Part shown: positions 39,557 through 49,011 of the stretch, piece after piece
Layout of the letters: each line of letters starts with the position of its first letter
How positions within the stretch are numbered: position 1 is the stretch's first letter
Assembly (NCBI RefSeq): GCF_030373225.1
Contig: NZ_JAUCZG010000010.1
Span: forward strand, 62,001-126,000
DNA from: Hydrogenophaga sp.
Lineage (GTDB): Bacteria; Pseudomonadota; Gammaproteobacteria; Burkholderiales; Burkholderiaceae_C
Direction of reading: 5' to 3'
DNA: 64,000 nucleotides
The notes under the pieces: model-generated
What the model was told of the DNA's origin: nothing
Databases searched by the model: none
What the model saw: the letters and a program-made list of their open reading frames with translations, nothing else
Made by a program: the position numbers and the translations under genes

Positions 39557-40765
39557 ATGCTGTACCAGGCCTACCAGACCCAGTCCGATCTGCTTTCGCC
39601 GTTGCGACTCATGGCCCAGCACCTGAGCGCCTCGCTGTGGCTGCAGGACACCGAACGCAGCGTGGTGCGCAAGGTGGCGTCCGCCTGCGACGTGATTTCG
39701 CGCCTGCGCCTGACGCACTCACGACCGCCCTACAACATCGGGCAGGTGATGGTGGGCGGCGAACCGGTGCCGGTGACCGAAGAGGCGGTGCTCACACTGC
39801 CCTTCGGCACGCTGCTGCATTTTCGCAAGCAAGGTGTGGAGCCGCAGCCCCCGGTTCTGCTGGTGGCGCCGCTCTCGGGTCACTTCGCCACCCTGCTGCG
39901 CGAGACCGCGCGCACCCTGCTGCAGGACCACGACGTCTTCATCACCGACTGGCACAACGCGCGCGACGTGGCGCTGCGCCACGGCGGCTTCTCGCTCGAC
40001 GACTACATCGCCTACCTGATCCGTTTCACCGAGGCCGTGGGCCCGGGCAGCCACATGGTGGCGGTGTGCCAGCCCTGCGTGGCCGCACTCGCCGCCACGG
40101 CCCTCATGGCCGAAGACGACAACCCGGCCCAGCCGCGCAGCCTCACGCTGATGGCCGGGCCGGTGGATTGCCGGGTGAACCCGACCGAGGTGAACGTGCT
40201 GGCCACCAGCAAGCCCATCGAATGGTTCGAGAAAAACCTCATCAACCACGTGCCGCTGCCGCACGCCGGCTTCATGCGCCGCGTCTATCCCGGCTTCATC
40301 CAGCTCTCGGCCTTCATGGCGATGAACCCGCAGCGCCACAAGCAGTCGTTTCGCAACATCTACGACCACCTGCAGCACGGCCGCACCGAAGAGGCCCAGG
40401 TGATCCAGGATTTCTACGAGGAATACCTCGCCGTGAACGACCTGCCGGCCGAGTTCTACCTGGAGACGGTGGCCAAGGTGTTCCAGACCTGGGACCTGGC
40501 GCGCGGTGAACTCACCTGGCAGGGGCGCAAGGTCAACCCGGCTGCGATCCGTCGCACCGCCCTCATGACGGTGGAAGGCGAGCGCGACGACATCTGCGCC
40601 GTCGGCCAGACGGTGGCCGCGCAGGACCTGTGCACCAGCGTGCGCCCTTACCTCAAGACGCACCATGTGCAGACCGGCGTGGGCCACTACGGCGTGTTCA
40701 GCGGCCGGCGCTGGAACCAGCAGATCTATCCCCTTGTGCGCGACATGATCCACTCCACCCAGTAA
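39557..40765 (+). CDS. phaZ: Intracellular polyhydroxyalkanoate depolymerase
   Basis: A 402-residue intracellular PHB depolymerase of the PhaZa1 type, which mobilises native carbon-storage granules. The nucleophile is a cysteine rather than a serine: C174 in VCQPCVAALAATAL, corresponding to C183 of the Cupriavidus enzyme. MLYQAYQTQSDLLSPLR at the N-terminus and FITDWHNARDVALRHGGFSLD are family hallmarks. A C-terminal His in GVGHYGVFSG completes the triad. No signal peptide. The ATG at 39557 has AGGAT upstream and a terminator follows, so it is monocistronic. Confidence 0.95.
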   Translation: MLYQAYQTQSDLLSPLRLMAQHLSASLWLQDTERSVVRKVASACDVISRLRLTHSRPPYNIGQVMVGGEPVPVTEEAVLTLPFGTLLHFRKQGVEPQPPVLLVAPLSGHFATLLRETARTLLQDHDVFITDWHNARDVALRHGGFSLDDYIAYLIRFTEAVGPGSHMVAVCQPCVAALAATALMAEDDNPAQPRSLTLMAGPVDCRVNPTEVNVLATSKPIEWFEKNLINHVPLPHAGFMRRVYPGFIQLSAFMAMNPQRHKQSFRNIYDHLQHGRTEEAQVIQDFYEEYLAVNDLPAEFYLETVAKVFQTWDLARGELTWQGRKVNPAAIRRTALMTVEGERDDICAVGQTVAAQDLCTSVRPYLKTHHVQTGVGHYGVFSGRRWNQQIYPLVRDMIHSTQ

Positions 40766-40783
40766 CACCCCGCGCAGCCATGC

Positions 40784-40811
40784 AAAACGCCCCGGCTGGC
40801 GGGGCGTTCTG
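40784..40811 (+). terminator. Intrinsic terminator after phaZ
   Basis: AACGCCCC / GGGGCGTT stem with a GGCTGGC loop, preceded by AA and followed by CT; symmetric enough to serve the convergent CBS gene too. Confidence 0.75.
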
Positions 40812-40826
40812 TGAGGCGGGCGGGGT

Positions 40827-41294
40827 TCAGCGCGCGCGGGCGGCGGGTTGTGGCTCGTCTTCGGCCGGCCAGTCGCGGATGTAGGCCTTGAGCATCTGGT
40901 TCTCGAAGTTCTGGCTGTCCACGACGGCCTTGGCCACGTCGTAGAAGCTGATCACGCCCATGAGCATCTTGTTGTCCATCACCGGCATGTAGCGGGTGTG
41001 CCGCTCCAGCATCATGGGGCGCACCTGTTCCAGCTCGGTCTCGGGCGTGCAGCTCATGGGATGGTCGTCCATCACCGTGCGCACGGTCTTGTCGCCCAGC
41101 GAGCCCCCGTTGCGGGCCAGCGTGTGGATGATCTCGCGGAAGGTCAGCATGCCCACCAGTTCGCCGTGGTCCATCACCGCCAGCGAGCCGATGTCGAACT
41201 GCGACATGGTCTCGACCGCGCGGTGCAGGGTTTCCTGCGGATGGGTGGTGTAGAGCGTGCCGCCCTTGACGCGAAGGATGTCGCTGACTTTCAT
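40827..41294 (-). CDS. Two-CBS-domain protein
   Basis: A 155-residue protein consisting of a pair of CBS domains (residues ~7-62, VSDILRVKGG..GMLTFREIIHTL, and ~75-130, VRTVMDDHPMSC..GVISFYDVAKAV). Such stand-alone modules bind adenine nucleotides (AMP, ATP, SAM) and act as energy sensors on partner proteins. I chose the ATG at 41294 (MKVSDIL) with GGAGACC upstream. The partner is unknown. Confidence 0.9.
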   Translation of the reverse strand: MKVSDILRVKGGTLYTTHPQETLHRAVETMSQFDIGSLAVMDHGELVGMLTFREIIHTLARNGGSLGDKTVRTVMDDHPMSCTPETELEQVRPMMLERHTRYMPVMDNKMLMGVISFYDVAKAVVDSQNFENQMLKAYIRDWPAEDEPQPAARAR

Positions 41295-41422
41295 GACCGG
41301 TCTCCTGTTGTGGGGGGTGTCTCCAGCACGGCTGGCATGCCCGCAATATACCCCCACAATACCGCTCAAAACCAGTGCACGCCGGCTTCGCAGGCGAGCC
41401 AAACAAACACCCAGGAGACCCC

Positions 41423-42733
41423 ATGTCCGGTTACTCAGACCCCGGTTTCGACACGCTCGCGCTGCACGCGGGCGCTGCGCCCGACCCGGCCACCGGCGCG
41501 CGCGCCGTGCCGATCCACCTCACCACCTCCTTCGTCTTCGAGTCGAGCGACCACGCCGCGGCCCTCTTCAACCTGGAGCGCGCGGGCCATGTGTACAGCC
41601 GCATCAGCAACCCGACCAACGCCGTGTTCGAGCAGCGCATGGCCGCCCTCGAGGGCGGCATCGGCGCCATCGCCACCGCGAGTGGCCAGGCCGCTCTTCA
41701 CCTGAGCGTGGCCACGCTGATGGGCGCGGGCTCGCACATCGTGGCCAGCACCGCGCTCTACGGCGGCAGCCAGAACCTGCTGCACTACACCATGCGCCGC
41801 TTCGGCATCGAGACGACCTTTGTCAAACCGGGCGACATCGACGGCTGGCGCGCCGCCGTGCGACCCAACACCAGGCTCTTCTTTGGCGAGACCGTGGGCA
41901 ACCCCGGCCTGGATGTGCTGGACATCCCCACCGTCTCGGCGATTGCGCACGAAGCCCGCGTGCCGCTGCTGGTGGACTCGACGCTCACCACGCCCTACCT
42001 GATCAAACCGTTCGAGCTCGGCGCCGACCTGGTCTACCACTCGGCCACCAAGTTCCTCAGCGGCCACGGCACCGTGATCGGTGGCGTGGTGGTGGACGCC
42101 GGCAGTTTCGACTGGGACGCGTCGGGCCGTTTTCCCGAGCTGACCGAGCCCTACGACGGCTTTCACGGCATGACCTTCAGCGAAGAAAGCACCGTCGGCG
42201 CCTTCCTGCTGCGCGCGCGCCGCGAAGGCCTGCGCGATTTCGGCGCCTGCCTCTCGCCGCACAGCGCCTGGCTGATCCTGCAAGGCATCGAGACGCTCTC
42301 GCTGCGCATGGACCGCCACATGGGCAACACCGAAAAGATCGTGCAGTTTCTGGCCAGCCACCCGCTGGTGAGCCGCGTGGGTCACCCGCTGCTGGAGAAC
42401 CACCCGAGCCACGCACTGGCCGACAAGCTGTTGCGCTTTGGCGCCCGGGGCGCGGGCTCGGTGTTCAGCTTCGACATCAAGGGCAGCCGCGAACAGGGCA
42501 AGGCCTTCATTGAAGCGCTCAAGATCTTCAGCCACCTGGCCAACGTGGGCGACTGCCGCTCGCTGGTGATCCACCCGGCCAGCACCACGCATTTCCGCAT
42601 GAGCGACGAGGCGCTGGCCGCAGGCGGCATCGGTCCGGGCACGATCCGCCTGTCGATCGGCCTGGAGGACGCAGACGACCTGATCGACGATTTGAAGCGC
42701 GCGCTCAAAGCGGCCGAGAAAGCAAAGGCCTGA
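41423..42733 (+). CDS. metY: O-acetylhomoserine sulfhydrylase (homocysteine synthase)
   Basis: A 436-residue Cys/Met-metabolism PLP enzyme that makes homocysteine from O-acetylhomoserine and sulfide. The PLP lysine is K210 in YHSATKFLSGHG. FDTLALHAGAAPDPATGARA and YSRISNPTNAVFEQRMAALEGG are typical of the MetY branch, and the length fits MetY better than the ~400-residue MetZ/MetB group. The ATG follows AGGAGACCCC. Two genes, a hydrolase (2 bases later) and a P450, are in the same unit. Confidence 0.93.
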   Translation: MSGYSDPGFDTLALHAGAAPDPATGARAVPIHLTTSFVFESSDHAAALFNLERAGHVYSRISNPTNAVFEQRMAALEGGIGAIATASGQAALHLSVATLMGAGSHIVASTALYGGSQNLLHYTMRRFGIETTFVKPGDIDGWRAAVRPNTRLFFGETVGNPGLDVLDIPTVSAIAHEARVPLLVDSTLTTPYLIKPFELGADLVYHSATKFLSGHGTVIGGVVVDAGSFDWDASGRFPELTEPYDGFHGMTFSEESTVGAFLLRARREGLRDFGACLSPHSAWLILQGIETLSLRMDRHMGNTEKIVQFLASHPLVSRVGHPLLENHPSHALADKLLRFGARGAGSVFSFDIKGSREQGKAFIEALKIFSHLANVGDCRSLVIHPASTTHFRMSDEALAAGGIGPGTIRLSIGLEDADDLIDDLKRALKAAEKAKA

Positions 42734-42735
42734 CC

Positions 42736-43554
42736 ATGTACCTCACAGTCAACCGCCAAAAAACCTACTGCTACACCGGCGGCAAGGCTTTCGATGCCGC
42801 CAAACCCACCGTGATCTTCATCCACGGCGTGCTGTTCGACCACAGCGTCTGGATCCTGCAAAGCCGCTACATGGCCCACCACGGCTGGAACGTGCTTGCG
42901 GTGGACCTGCCGGGACACTGCAGAAGCGCAGGTGATGCGCCGTCATCGGTCGAAGAGGGGGCGGACTTCATCGGCGCACTGATGGACGCCGCTGGCGTGC
43001 AGCGGGCGGCACTCGTCGGCCACAGCTGGGGTTCGCTCATCGCCATGGAAGCTGCAGCCCGCCTGAAAGACCGCGTGACCCACGCGGTGCTGGTCGGTAC
43101 GGCCTTCCCGATGAAAGTCTCGGCGGTGCTGCTCGATGCCGCCTTGAACGCGCCCGAGAAGGGCATCCAGATGATCAACACCTTCAGCCGCAGCACCCTG
43201 GCCGGGCCTCCTTCGGCGCACGGCCCCGGCACCTGGGTCTTCGGCAGCAGCATCGCCCTCAACCGGCGCGTGCTGCGAAGCAACCCCGGGGTCAACGTGT
43301 TCCACCGCGGCTTTCTCGCCTGCGACAGCTATGCCGGGGGCGAAGCGGCGATGGCGGCGTTGACCTGCCCGGTGCTGTTCCTGCTCGGCGGGCAGGACCA
43401 GATGACACAGCCCAGGGCAGCCCAAGGCCTGATCCAGGCGGCCACGGCAGCAGGCAAGACCTTGCAGGTGATCACCCTGCCGGTTGGCCACTACCAGATG
43501 ACCGAAATGCCGGACCCGGTTCTGTTTGCGATCCGCGATTTCCTGCGCACATGA
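42736..43554 (+). CDS. Alpha/beta hydrolase
   Basis: A 272-residue alpha/beta-hydrolase-fold protein. The nucleophile is S97 in LVGHSWGSLIAM, the acid is probably the Asp of LLGGQDQMTQP, and the His is in LPVGHYQMTEM; the oxyanion region is FIHGVLFDHS. It starts 2 bases after metY and overlaps the P450 gene by four bases (ATGA), so all three are co-expressed. Substrate unknown; an ester or lactone produced or consumed by the P450 is one possibility. Confidence 0.9.
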   Translation: MYLTVNRQKTYCYTGGKAFDAAKPTVIFIHGVLFDHSVWILQSRYMAHHGWNVLAVDLPGHCRSAGDAPSSVEEGADFIGALMDAAGVQRAALVGHSWGSLIAMEAAARLKDRVTHAVLVGTAFPMKVSAVLLDAALNAPEKGIQMINTFSRSTLAGPPSAHGPGTWVFGSSIALNRRVLRSNPGVNVFHRGFLACDSYAGGEAAMAALTCPVLFLLGGQDQMTQPRAAQGLIQAATAAGKTLQVITLPVGHYQMTEMPDPVLFAIRDFLRT

Positions 43555-44846
43555 ACGCTGTCCCAGCGGCCGCCATCACCCCGCCCTTGAGCGCGGAGCG
43601 TGTGCGCGAGATCGCCACCAACTTCGACCTGCGCGCCCTGCCCGCCGACTTCCTGGCCAACCCCTACCCGGTCTATGCCGCGCTGCGCGAGACCGAGCCC
43701 GTGCGGCGCATGCCCGACGGCTCCTGCTTCCTGACGCGCCACGCCGATCTGACGTCGGTGTACCGCGACGCGGCGGTCTTCAGCTCGGACAAGCGGGTCG
43801 AGTTCGCGCCGAAATACGGCACCGACTCGGCGCTGTACGAGCACCACACCACCAGCCTGGTGTTCAACGACCCGCCGCTGCACACCCGCGTGCGCCGGCT
43901 CATCATGGGGGCGCTGACCCGCCGTGCCATTGCCGACATGGAACCCGGCCTGACCGCGCTGGTCGACCAGTTGCTGGACGACCTCGCCGAACAAGGCGGT
44001 GGTGACCTCATCGAAGACTTCGCCTCGGCCATTCCGGTGGAAATCATCGGCAACCTGCTGGATGTGCCGCACGCCGACCGGGGCCCGCTGCGTAACTGGT
44101 CGCTCGCCATCCTGGGCGCGCTGGAGCCCACCCTCACGCCTCGGCAGCAGACCCTGGGCAACCGGGCCGTGACCGACATGCTGGACTATCTGCGCACGCT
44201 GGTGGCGCAGCGCCGGCAACACCCCGGTGACCCGGAGCGCGACGTGCTCACGCGCCTGATCCAGGGCGAGGCGAACGGCGAGCAACTCGGCGAGGTCGAG
44301 TTGCTGCAGAACTGCATCTTCCTGCTCAATGCGGGGCACGAAACCACCACCAACCTGATCGGCAATGGCCTGATCGCGTTGCAGGAACACCCGCAGGCCC
44401 TCCGGTATCTGCGGGTCGGGCTGCAGCACACGGCGGGCGACGCACCGGCGCAAGAGGCACTGCTCAACCGGGCGGTGGACGAGTTCCTGCGTTTTGAATC
44501 GTCCAACCAGCTGGGCAACCGGCGCGCGCTGCAGGACACGCAGGTGGGTGGAGTCGACCTGCCCGCCGGCACCCTGGTGACGCTGTGCATCGGCGCGGCC
44601 AACCGCGATCCGGCGCAGTTCTCCGATCCCGAACTGCTCAACCTTGCGCGCGAGGGCAACAAGCACCTGGCCTTCGGTTTCGGCATCCACCAGTGCGCCG
44701 GCCTGAGCCTGGCCCGGCTCGAAGGGCGCATCGCCATCGGGCGCTTTGTGCAGCGTTTTCCCGGCTTCCGGCTGACCGAGGCACCCGTGCGCGGCGGTCG
44801 CGCGCGCTTTCGCGGCTTCCTGCGCGCGCCCTTCAGCGTGGCGTGA
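43551..44846 (+). CDS. Cytochrome P450
   Basis: A 431-residue soluble bacterial P450 monooxygenase. The I-helix oxygen-binding segment is LNAGHETTTNL, the K-helix ExxR is EFLR, and the heme-thiolate Cys is C382 in FGFGIHQCAGLSLAR. All core elements are intact and the length is typical of CYP101/CYP107-like enzymes. No ferredoxin or ferredoxin reductase gene is nearby, so electron partners must come from elsewhere. Substrate not deducible. Confidence 0.95.
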   Translation: MNAVPAAAITPPLSAERVREIATNFDLRALPADFLANPYPVYAALRETEPVRRMPDGSCFLTRHADLTSVYRDAAVFSSDKRVEFAPKYGTDSALYEHHTTSLVFNDPPLHTRVRRLIMGALTRRAIADMEPGLTALVDQLLDDLAEQGGGDLIEDFASAIPVEIIGNLLDVPHADRGPLRNWSLAILGALEPTLTPRQQTLGNRAVTDMLDYLRTLVAQRRQHPGDPERDVLTRLIQGEANGEQLGEVELLQNCIFLLNAGHETTTNLIGNGLIALQEHPQALRYLRVGLQHTAGDAPAQEALLNRAVDEFLRFESSNQLGNRRALQDTQVGGVDLPAGTLVTLCIGAANRDPAQFSDPELLNLAREGNKHLAFGFGIHQCAGLSLARLEGRIAIGRFVQRFPGFRLTEAPVRGGRARFRGFLRAPFSVA

Positions 44847-44853
44847 AGGCCCG

Positions 44854-46140
44854 TCAACCCGAGGCGACCGATGGCCCTTCGGTCATCTCGTGGACGGCTG
44901 TTGCGCACGGTGTGGCCACCAGCGCCTGGGCCAGCGTGAGACGAGCCCAGCGGCTCTCCGACCAGAACCGTTCGGTGTTCGGCTGGTGCGCGAGCAGCAG
45001 CCGCTCCACCATCGGCGCCATGGGCGTTCTGGCCGGATCGACCAGCAGCACATAACGCTCACCGTCTTCGTCCAGACGGCCCAGCCAGTCGAGCGACACC
45101 AGCGCGGCCACCGGCTCTTCGAGTTGCAGCGCCTCCACCCTCAACACCTGGGCCAGCGCTTCCAGACTCAGGCCCTTGGGGGCCGACTCACGTGCCTTGT
45201 GCAGCTGATCCAGGACTTCCAGCGCGAGCTGAAAACTCCAGCCCGGCGAATCGCCCCGCCGCGCGATGCCCGACAGCAGGCTGGGCAGGTAGGCCGACAC
45301 CACCGCCCCGAGCAGCACGATGACCCAGGCCACGTAGAACCACACCAGCAGGATCGGCACGGTGGCAAAGGTGCCGTAGACCACCGAGTAGGTGGGCACC
45401 TGGGCCAGGTACCAGGCCAGCAATTTCTTCGCCAACTCCAGGCCCGCAGCCACGAACACGCCGCCAACGAGCGCATGGCTCCAGCGCACCCGCGTGTTGG
45501 GCACATAACGGTAGAGCGCGGCAATGCCGCCGGTCAGCAGCGCGAACTGCACCGCATCCAGCAGGAGCCGCACGCCGCCAGGCAGGCCCGACACCACGCC
45601 CCGTGAAGCGGTCACCGCGTAGGTGGTCACGGTCAGGCTCACAGCCAGCAGCAGCGGCCCCAGCGTGAGCACCGCCCAGTACACCAGCACCCGCTGGGTG
45701 AACGGGCGGGGCTGGCGCACGCGCCAGATGTCGTTGAGCTTGCGGTCGATGGTGAGGATCAGCGCCAGCGCCGTGACCAGCAGCACGATCGCGCCGGCCC
45801 AGCCGATCTGCCCGGCCTTGCCGGCAAACTGGTTGAGGTAGCTGAAGACCTGCTTGGCGATGTCGGGGGGCACCAGGCTCTGCACCAGCCAGCGCTGCAG
45901 CGTGACCTGCAGCCGGTCGAACATGGGAAACGCACTGAAGATGGCCAACGCCACCGTGAACAGCGGCACCAGCGAAATCGTGGTGGTGAAGGTCAGGCTG
46001 CTGGCGGTGATGCCCAGACGGTCTTCACGAAAGCGCTCGCGCAGGGTGATCGCGGTGTTGGCCCAGGGAAAGCTCAAGGCGTCGCGCCACAGTTCGCGAG
46101 CGAGGGTCTCCAGGGCACGAAGGCGCTCGTTCAAGGTCAT
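44854..46140 (-). CDS. YihY/virulence factor BrkB family inner membrane protein
   Basis: A 428-residue protein. Residues ~25-300 form a six-helix YihY/BrkB membrane domain (ASSLTFTTTISLVPLFTVAL; LVWFYVAWVIVLLGAVVSAYLP), and the C-terminal ~120 residues are a soluble winged-helix-like extension (SLEALAQVLRVEALQLEEPV). These proteins were once annotated as ribonuclease BN, which is wrong; the function is unsettled. The start is MTLNERLRALE at 46140; the frame is open 10 codons further. Divergent from DUF2069. Confidence 0.9.
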   Translation of the reverse strand: MTLNERLRALETLARELWRDALSFPWANTAITLRERFREDRLGITASSLTFTTTISLVPLFTVALAIFSAFPMFDRLQVTLQRWLVQSLVPPDIAKQVFSYLNQFAGKAGQIGWAGAIVLLVTALALILTIDRKLNDIWRVRQPRPFTQRVLVYWAVLTLGPLLLAVSLTVTTYAVTASRGVVSGLPGGVRLLLDAVQFALLTGGIAALYRYVPNTRVRWSHALVGGVFVAAGLELAKKLLAWYLAQVPTYSVVYGTFATVPILLVWFYVAWVIVLLGAVVSAYLPSLLSGIARRGDSPGWSFQLALEVLDQLHKARESAPKGLSLEALAQVLRVEALQLEEPVAALVSLDWLGRLDEDGERYVLLVDPARTPMAPMVERLLLAHQPNTERFWSESRWARLTLAQALVATPCATAVHEMTEGPSVASG

Positions 46141-46175
46141 CCCGGTATCATGCCACCTGCTCTTCTTCACCCGCC

Positions 46176-46661
46176 ATGTCCGACCTCCCCACCCCCCCTG
46201 GCGCCGACGCCCACCTTCCCGACCACGCCGATTCGGCGCGTGCCGTCAACGCCACGCGCTGGCTGGCCGTGGGCAGCCTGCTCGGCCTCATCGTGCTCGG
46301 TTTTCTCTGGGAAATGTGGCTGGCTCCGCTGCGTGAAGGGGGTTCGTGGCTGGTGCTCAAGGTGCTGCCACTGGCGATTCCGCTGGCCGGTCTGCTGAAA
46401 AACCGCATGTACACCTACCGTTGGGTCAGCCTCATCGTGTGGCTCTACTTCACCGAGGGCGTGGTGCGCGCCACCAGCGACACCGGTCTCTCGGTCTGGC
46501 TGGCCGTGATCCAGACGCTGCTGTGCGTGGCGCTGTTCGTGGCCTGCGCGCTGCACGTGCGCATCCGCCTGCGAGCGGCGGGCAAGGAGGCGGTGGCGGC
46601 CGACGTGGCCAGCGCCACCGCTGCCGCTCAAGGCACGGCGCCTGCCCCGGCACAGCCATGA
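46176..46661 (+). CDS. DUF2069 membrane protein
   Basis: A 161-residue protein with four hydrophobic helices (residues ~27-48, 58-75, 83-100, 108-128) and an Ala/Pro-rich cytoplasmic tail. LKVLPLAIPLAGLLKNRMYTYRW is the conserved core of the DUF2069 family (quoted to show the domain). Function unknown. It starts the packed operon DUF2069 - FAD oxidase - lytic transglycosylase - thyA, overlapping the next gene by four bases. Confidence 0.87.
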   Translation: MSDLPTPPGADAHLPDHADSARAVNATRWLAVGSLLGLIVLGFLWEMWLAPLREGGSWLVLKVLPLAIPLAGLLKNRMYTYRWVSLIVWLYFTEGVVRATSDTGLSVWLAVIQTLLCVALFVACALHVRIRLRAAGKEAVAADVASATAAAQGTAPAPAQP

Positions 46662-48109
46662 CCCCTGTCCACACCGAGCTGTTGGCGCAACTGCGCCGGA
46701 TCGTTGGCGCACCGAACGTGCTCACCCACGAAGACCCGGCGACCGACCTCTCGGCATGGGAACACGACTGGCGCAAGCGCGCGCAAGGCGTTGCCCTCGC
46801 GGTGGTCCGCCCGGGCAACACCACCGAAGTCGCCGCCGTCGTCAAGGCCTGCGCCGGCGCGGCGGTGTCGATCGTTCCGCAAGGCGGCAACACCGGCCTG
46901 GTGGTGGGCTCGGTGCCCGATGCCTCGGGTTCGCAGGTGGTGCTGAGCCTGATGCGCATGAACGCCGTGCGCGATGTCGACGCCGCCAACCTGACCATGA
47001 CGGTGGAGGCCGGCTGCGTGCTGCAGACCCTGCAGGACGTGGCCGAACAGGCCGGCTTCCTCTTCCCGCTGAGCCTGGCAGCCGAAGGCAGCTGCAGCAT
47101 CGGCGGCAACCTGGCGACCAACGCCGGAGGCACGCAGGTGGTGCGCTACGGCAATGCACGCGATCTCTGCCTGGGCCTGGAGGTGGTGACCGCGCAGGGC
47201 GAGACGTGGCACGGTCTGAGCGGGCTGCGCAAGGACAACACCGGCTACGACCTGCGCGACCTGTTCATCGGCAGCGAAGGCACGCTGGGCATCATCACCG
47301 CCGCCACGCTCAAGCTCTACCCGCTGCCCGCGGCGCGACTCACCGCCTGGGCGGCCATGCCCACACTCGATGCCGCCGTGGCCCTGCTCGGCCTGGCGCA
47401 CCAGCACCTGGGGGCGGGCCTCACCGGCTTCGAGGTCATGGGGCAGTTCGCGCTGAGCCTGGTGGACAAACACATGCCGCAACTGCGTGTGCCCTTCATC
47501 GCAGGCACCGCCGCATCGGCGCCAGCCTATTGCGTTCTGGTGGAAAACAGCGACAGCGAATCGGAGCAGCATGCCCGCGCCCAGTTCGAACGCCTGCTCG
47601 AGACCGCCTTCGAGCAGGGCCTGGTGAGCGACGCCGTGGTGGCCGAGAGCCTGGCGCAGGCCCGCGCACTGTGGCACATCCGCGAGAGCATCCCTCTGGC
47701 GCAGGCCGAGGAAGGCCTGAACATCAAGCACGACATCAGCATCCCGGTCTCGCGCATTCCGGCCTTCTGTGCCGAGACCGATGCCCTGCTGCAGCGGGAG
47801 ATTCCCGGCGTGCGGCTGGTGAACTTCGGCCATCTGGGGGACGGCAACCTGCACTACAACGTGCAGGCGCCCGACGGTGGCGACGCGAGGGCCTTTCTGG
47901 CCGGGCAGGAGGCGCGTGTCAACACGCTGGTGTTCGACGCGGTGGCGCGCTACCATGGCTCGATCAGCGCCGAGCACGGCGTGGGCAGCCTCAAGGCCGA
48001 CCACCTTCCCCACTACAAAGACCCGGTCGCACTGGGTCTGATGCGGTCCGTCAAGCTGGCGCTGGACCCGAGCAACCTCATGAACCCCGGCCGAATCCTC
48101 ACACCATGA
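46658..48109 (+). CDS. FAD-binding oxidoreductase, GlcD/D-lactate dehydrogenase type
   Basis: A 483-residue flavoenzyme of the GlcD/D2HGDH family. The FAD loop is VPQGGNTGLVVGSVP, and AAEGSCSIGGNLATNAGGTQ and LFIGSEGTLGIITAATLKLYP are diagnostic. The C-terminal domain has FGHLGDGNLHYNVQAP (metal-binding His) and ISAEHGVGSLK. Members oxidise D-lactate, glycolate or D-2-hydroxyglutarate and reduce a quinone, ETF or oxygen. Unlike the 1646-4747 enzyme it has no Fe-S half. Start codon overlaps the DUF2069 stop, and its own stop overlaps the next start. Confidence 0.93.
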   Translation: MTPVHTELLAQLRRIVGAPNVLTHEDPATDLSAWEHDWRKRAQGVALAVVRPGNTTEVAAVVKACAGAAVSIVPQGGNTGLVVGSVPDASGSQVVLSLMRMNAVRDVDAANLTMTVEAGCVLQTLQDVAEQAGFLFPLSLAAEGSCSIGGNLATNAGGTQVVRYGNARDLCLGLEVVTAQGETWHGLSGLRKDNTGYDLRDLFIGSEGTLGIITAATLKLYPLPAARLTAWAAMPTLDAAVALLGLAHQHLGAGLTGFEVMGQFALSLVDKHMPQLRVPFIAGTAASAPAYCVLVENSDSESEQHARAQFERLLETAFEQGLVSDAVVAESLAQARALWHIRESIPLAQAEEGLNIKHDISIPVSRIPAFCAETDALLQREIPGVRLVNFGHLGDGNLHYNVQAPDGGDARAFLAGQEARVNTLVFDAVARYHGSISAEHGVGSLKADHLPHYKDPVALGLMRSVKLALDPSNLMNPGRILTP

Positions 48110-49011
48110 CAGCCCGACAGCTGCTGCGCTTTCTGCTGGCGCTTGCGCTCACCGCCACCGGGCAGGTGCACGCGACGGATGCTGCGCAGCGTCTGGCGTG
48201 GCGCCAGCAGGCGAAGGCCTTCGAGCACGGCGAGGGCGTGGCGCGCGACACCGAGGCGGCACTGCGCCTGTACTGCCAGGCCGCGTTGGCCGGTGACGGA
48301 CGCTCCGCCTACAGCCTGGGCTGGATGTACGCCAATGCGCGCGGTGTGCCCCGCAACGACGGTCTTGCCGCCTACTGGTTCGCGCGCGGCGCCTTGCTGG
48401 GCGACGCCCATGCCGAGGCGATGTTCAACCTGCTGTCCACACCAGCCGAGAAACCCGACTGCGTGCTGCAGGCCGAGCGCACCGACCTGCAGCAAGTGGA
48501 CGAAGCCCGCAAGGCGGCCGAGGCCAGCGCGCTCACCACCCGCTACCGGGATCTGGTGGACACGCCCGAGAAGCAGCGCATCATGAAAATTGTCTACCGG
48601 CTGGCGCCGCAGTTCGGCATCGAACCGGGCCTGGCGTTTGCAGTGATCCGTGCCGAGTCCAATTTCAACGTCAACGCCCTGTCGAACAAGAACGCACAGG
48701 GCCTGATGCAGCTCATCCCGGAAACCGCCGAACGCTTTCGCGTGCGCAAGCCGTTCGACGCCGAGCAGAACATCCGCGGTGGCCTGTCGTACCTGCAATG
48801 GCTGCTGGCCTATTTCAAGGGTGATGTGCCGCTCGTGCTGGCTGCCTACAACGCCGGCGAAGGCACGGTCGACCGCTTCCGGGGGGTGCCGCCCTACCCC
48901 GAAACCCAGGGCTACATCAAGCGCATCCAGCAGGTGTTCGCCTTGCAGCACCACCCTTTCGACGCCCGCATCACCTCGCCTTCGCGGGCCCTGCCTGCGC
49001 GCAACCCATGA
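48106..49011 (+). CDS. Lytic transglycosylase with Sel1-like repeats
   Basis: A 301-residue exported murein hydrolase. After a signal peptide (cut near residue 23, VHATDA) come Sel1-type repeats (residues ~35-110; [17 protein letters not shown]) that usually bind partner proteins. An SLT domain follows (residues ~165-285) with catalytic E184 in [11 protein letters not shown], then [12 protein letters not shown] and [11 protein letters not shown]. It cleaves peptidoglycan glycan strands with 1,6-anhydro ends. Four-base overlaps join it to the FAD enzyme before and thyA after. Confidence 0.92.
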   Translation: MTARQLLRFLLALALTATGQVHATDAAQRLAWRQQAKAFEHGEGVARDTEAALRLYCQAALAGDGRSAYSLGWMYANARGVPRNDGLAAYWFARGALLGDAHAEAMFNLLSTPAEKPDCVLQAERTDLQQVDEARKAAEASALTTRYRDLVDTPEKQRIMKIVYRLAPQFGIEPGLAFAVIRAESNFNVNALSNKNAQGLMQLIPETAERFRVRKPFDAEQNIRGGLSYLQWLLAYFKGDVPLVLAAYNAGEGTVDRFRGVPPYPETQGYIKRIQQVFALQHHPFDARITSPSRALPARNP

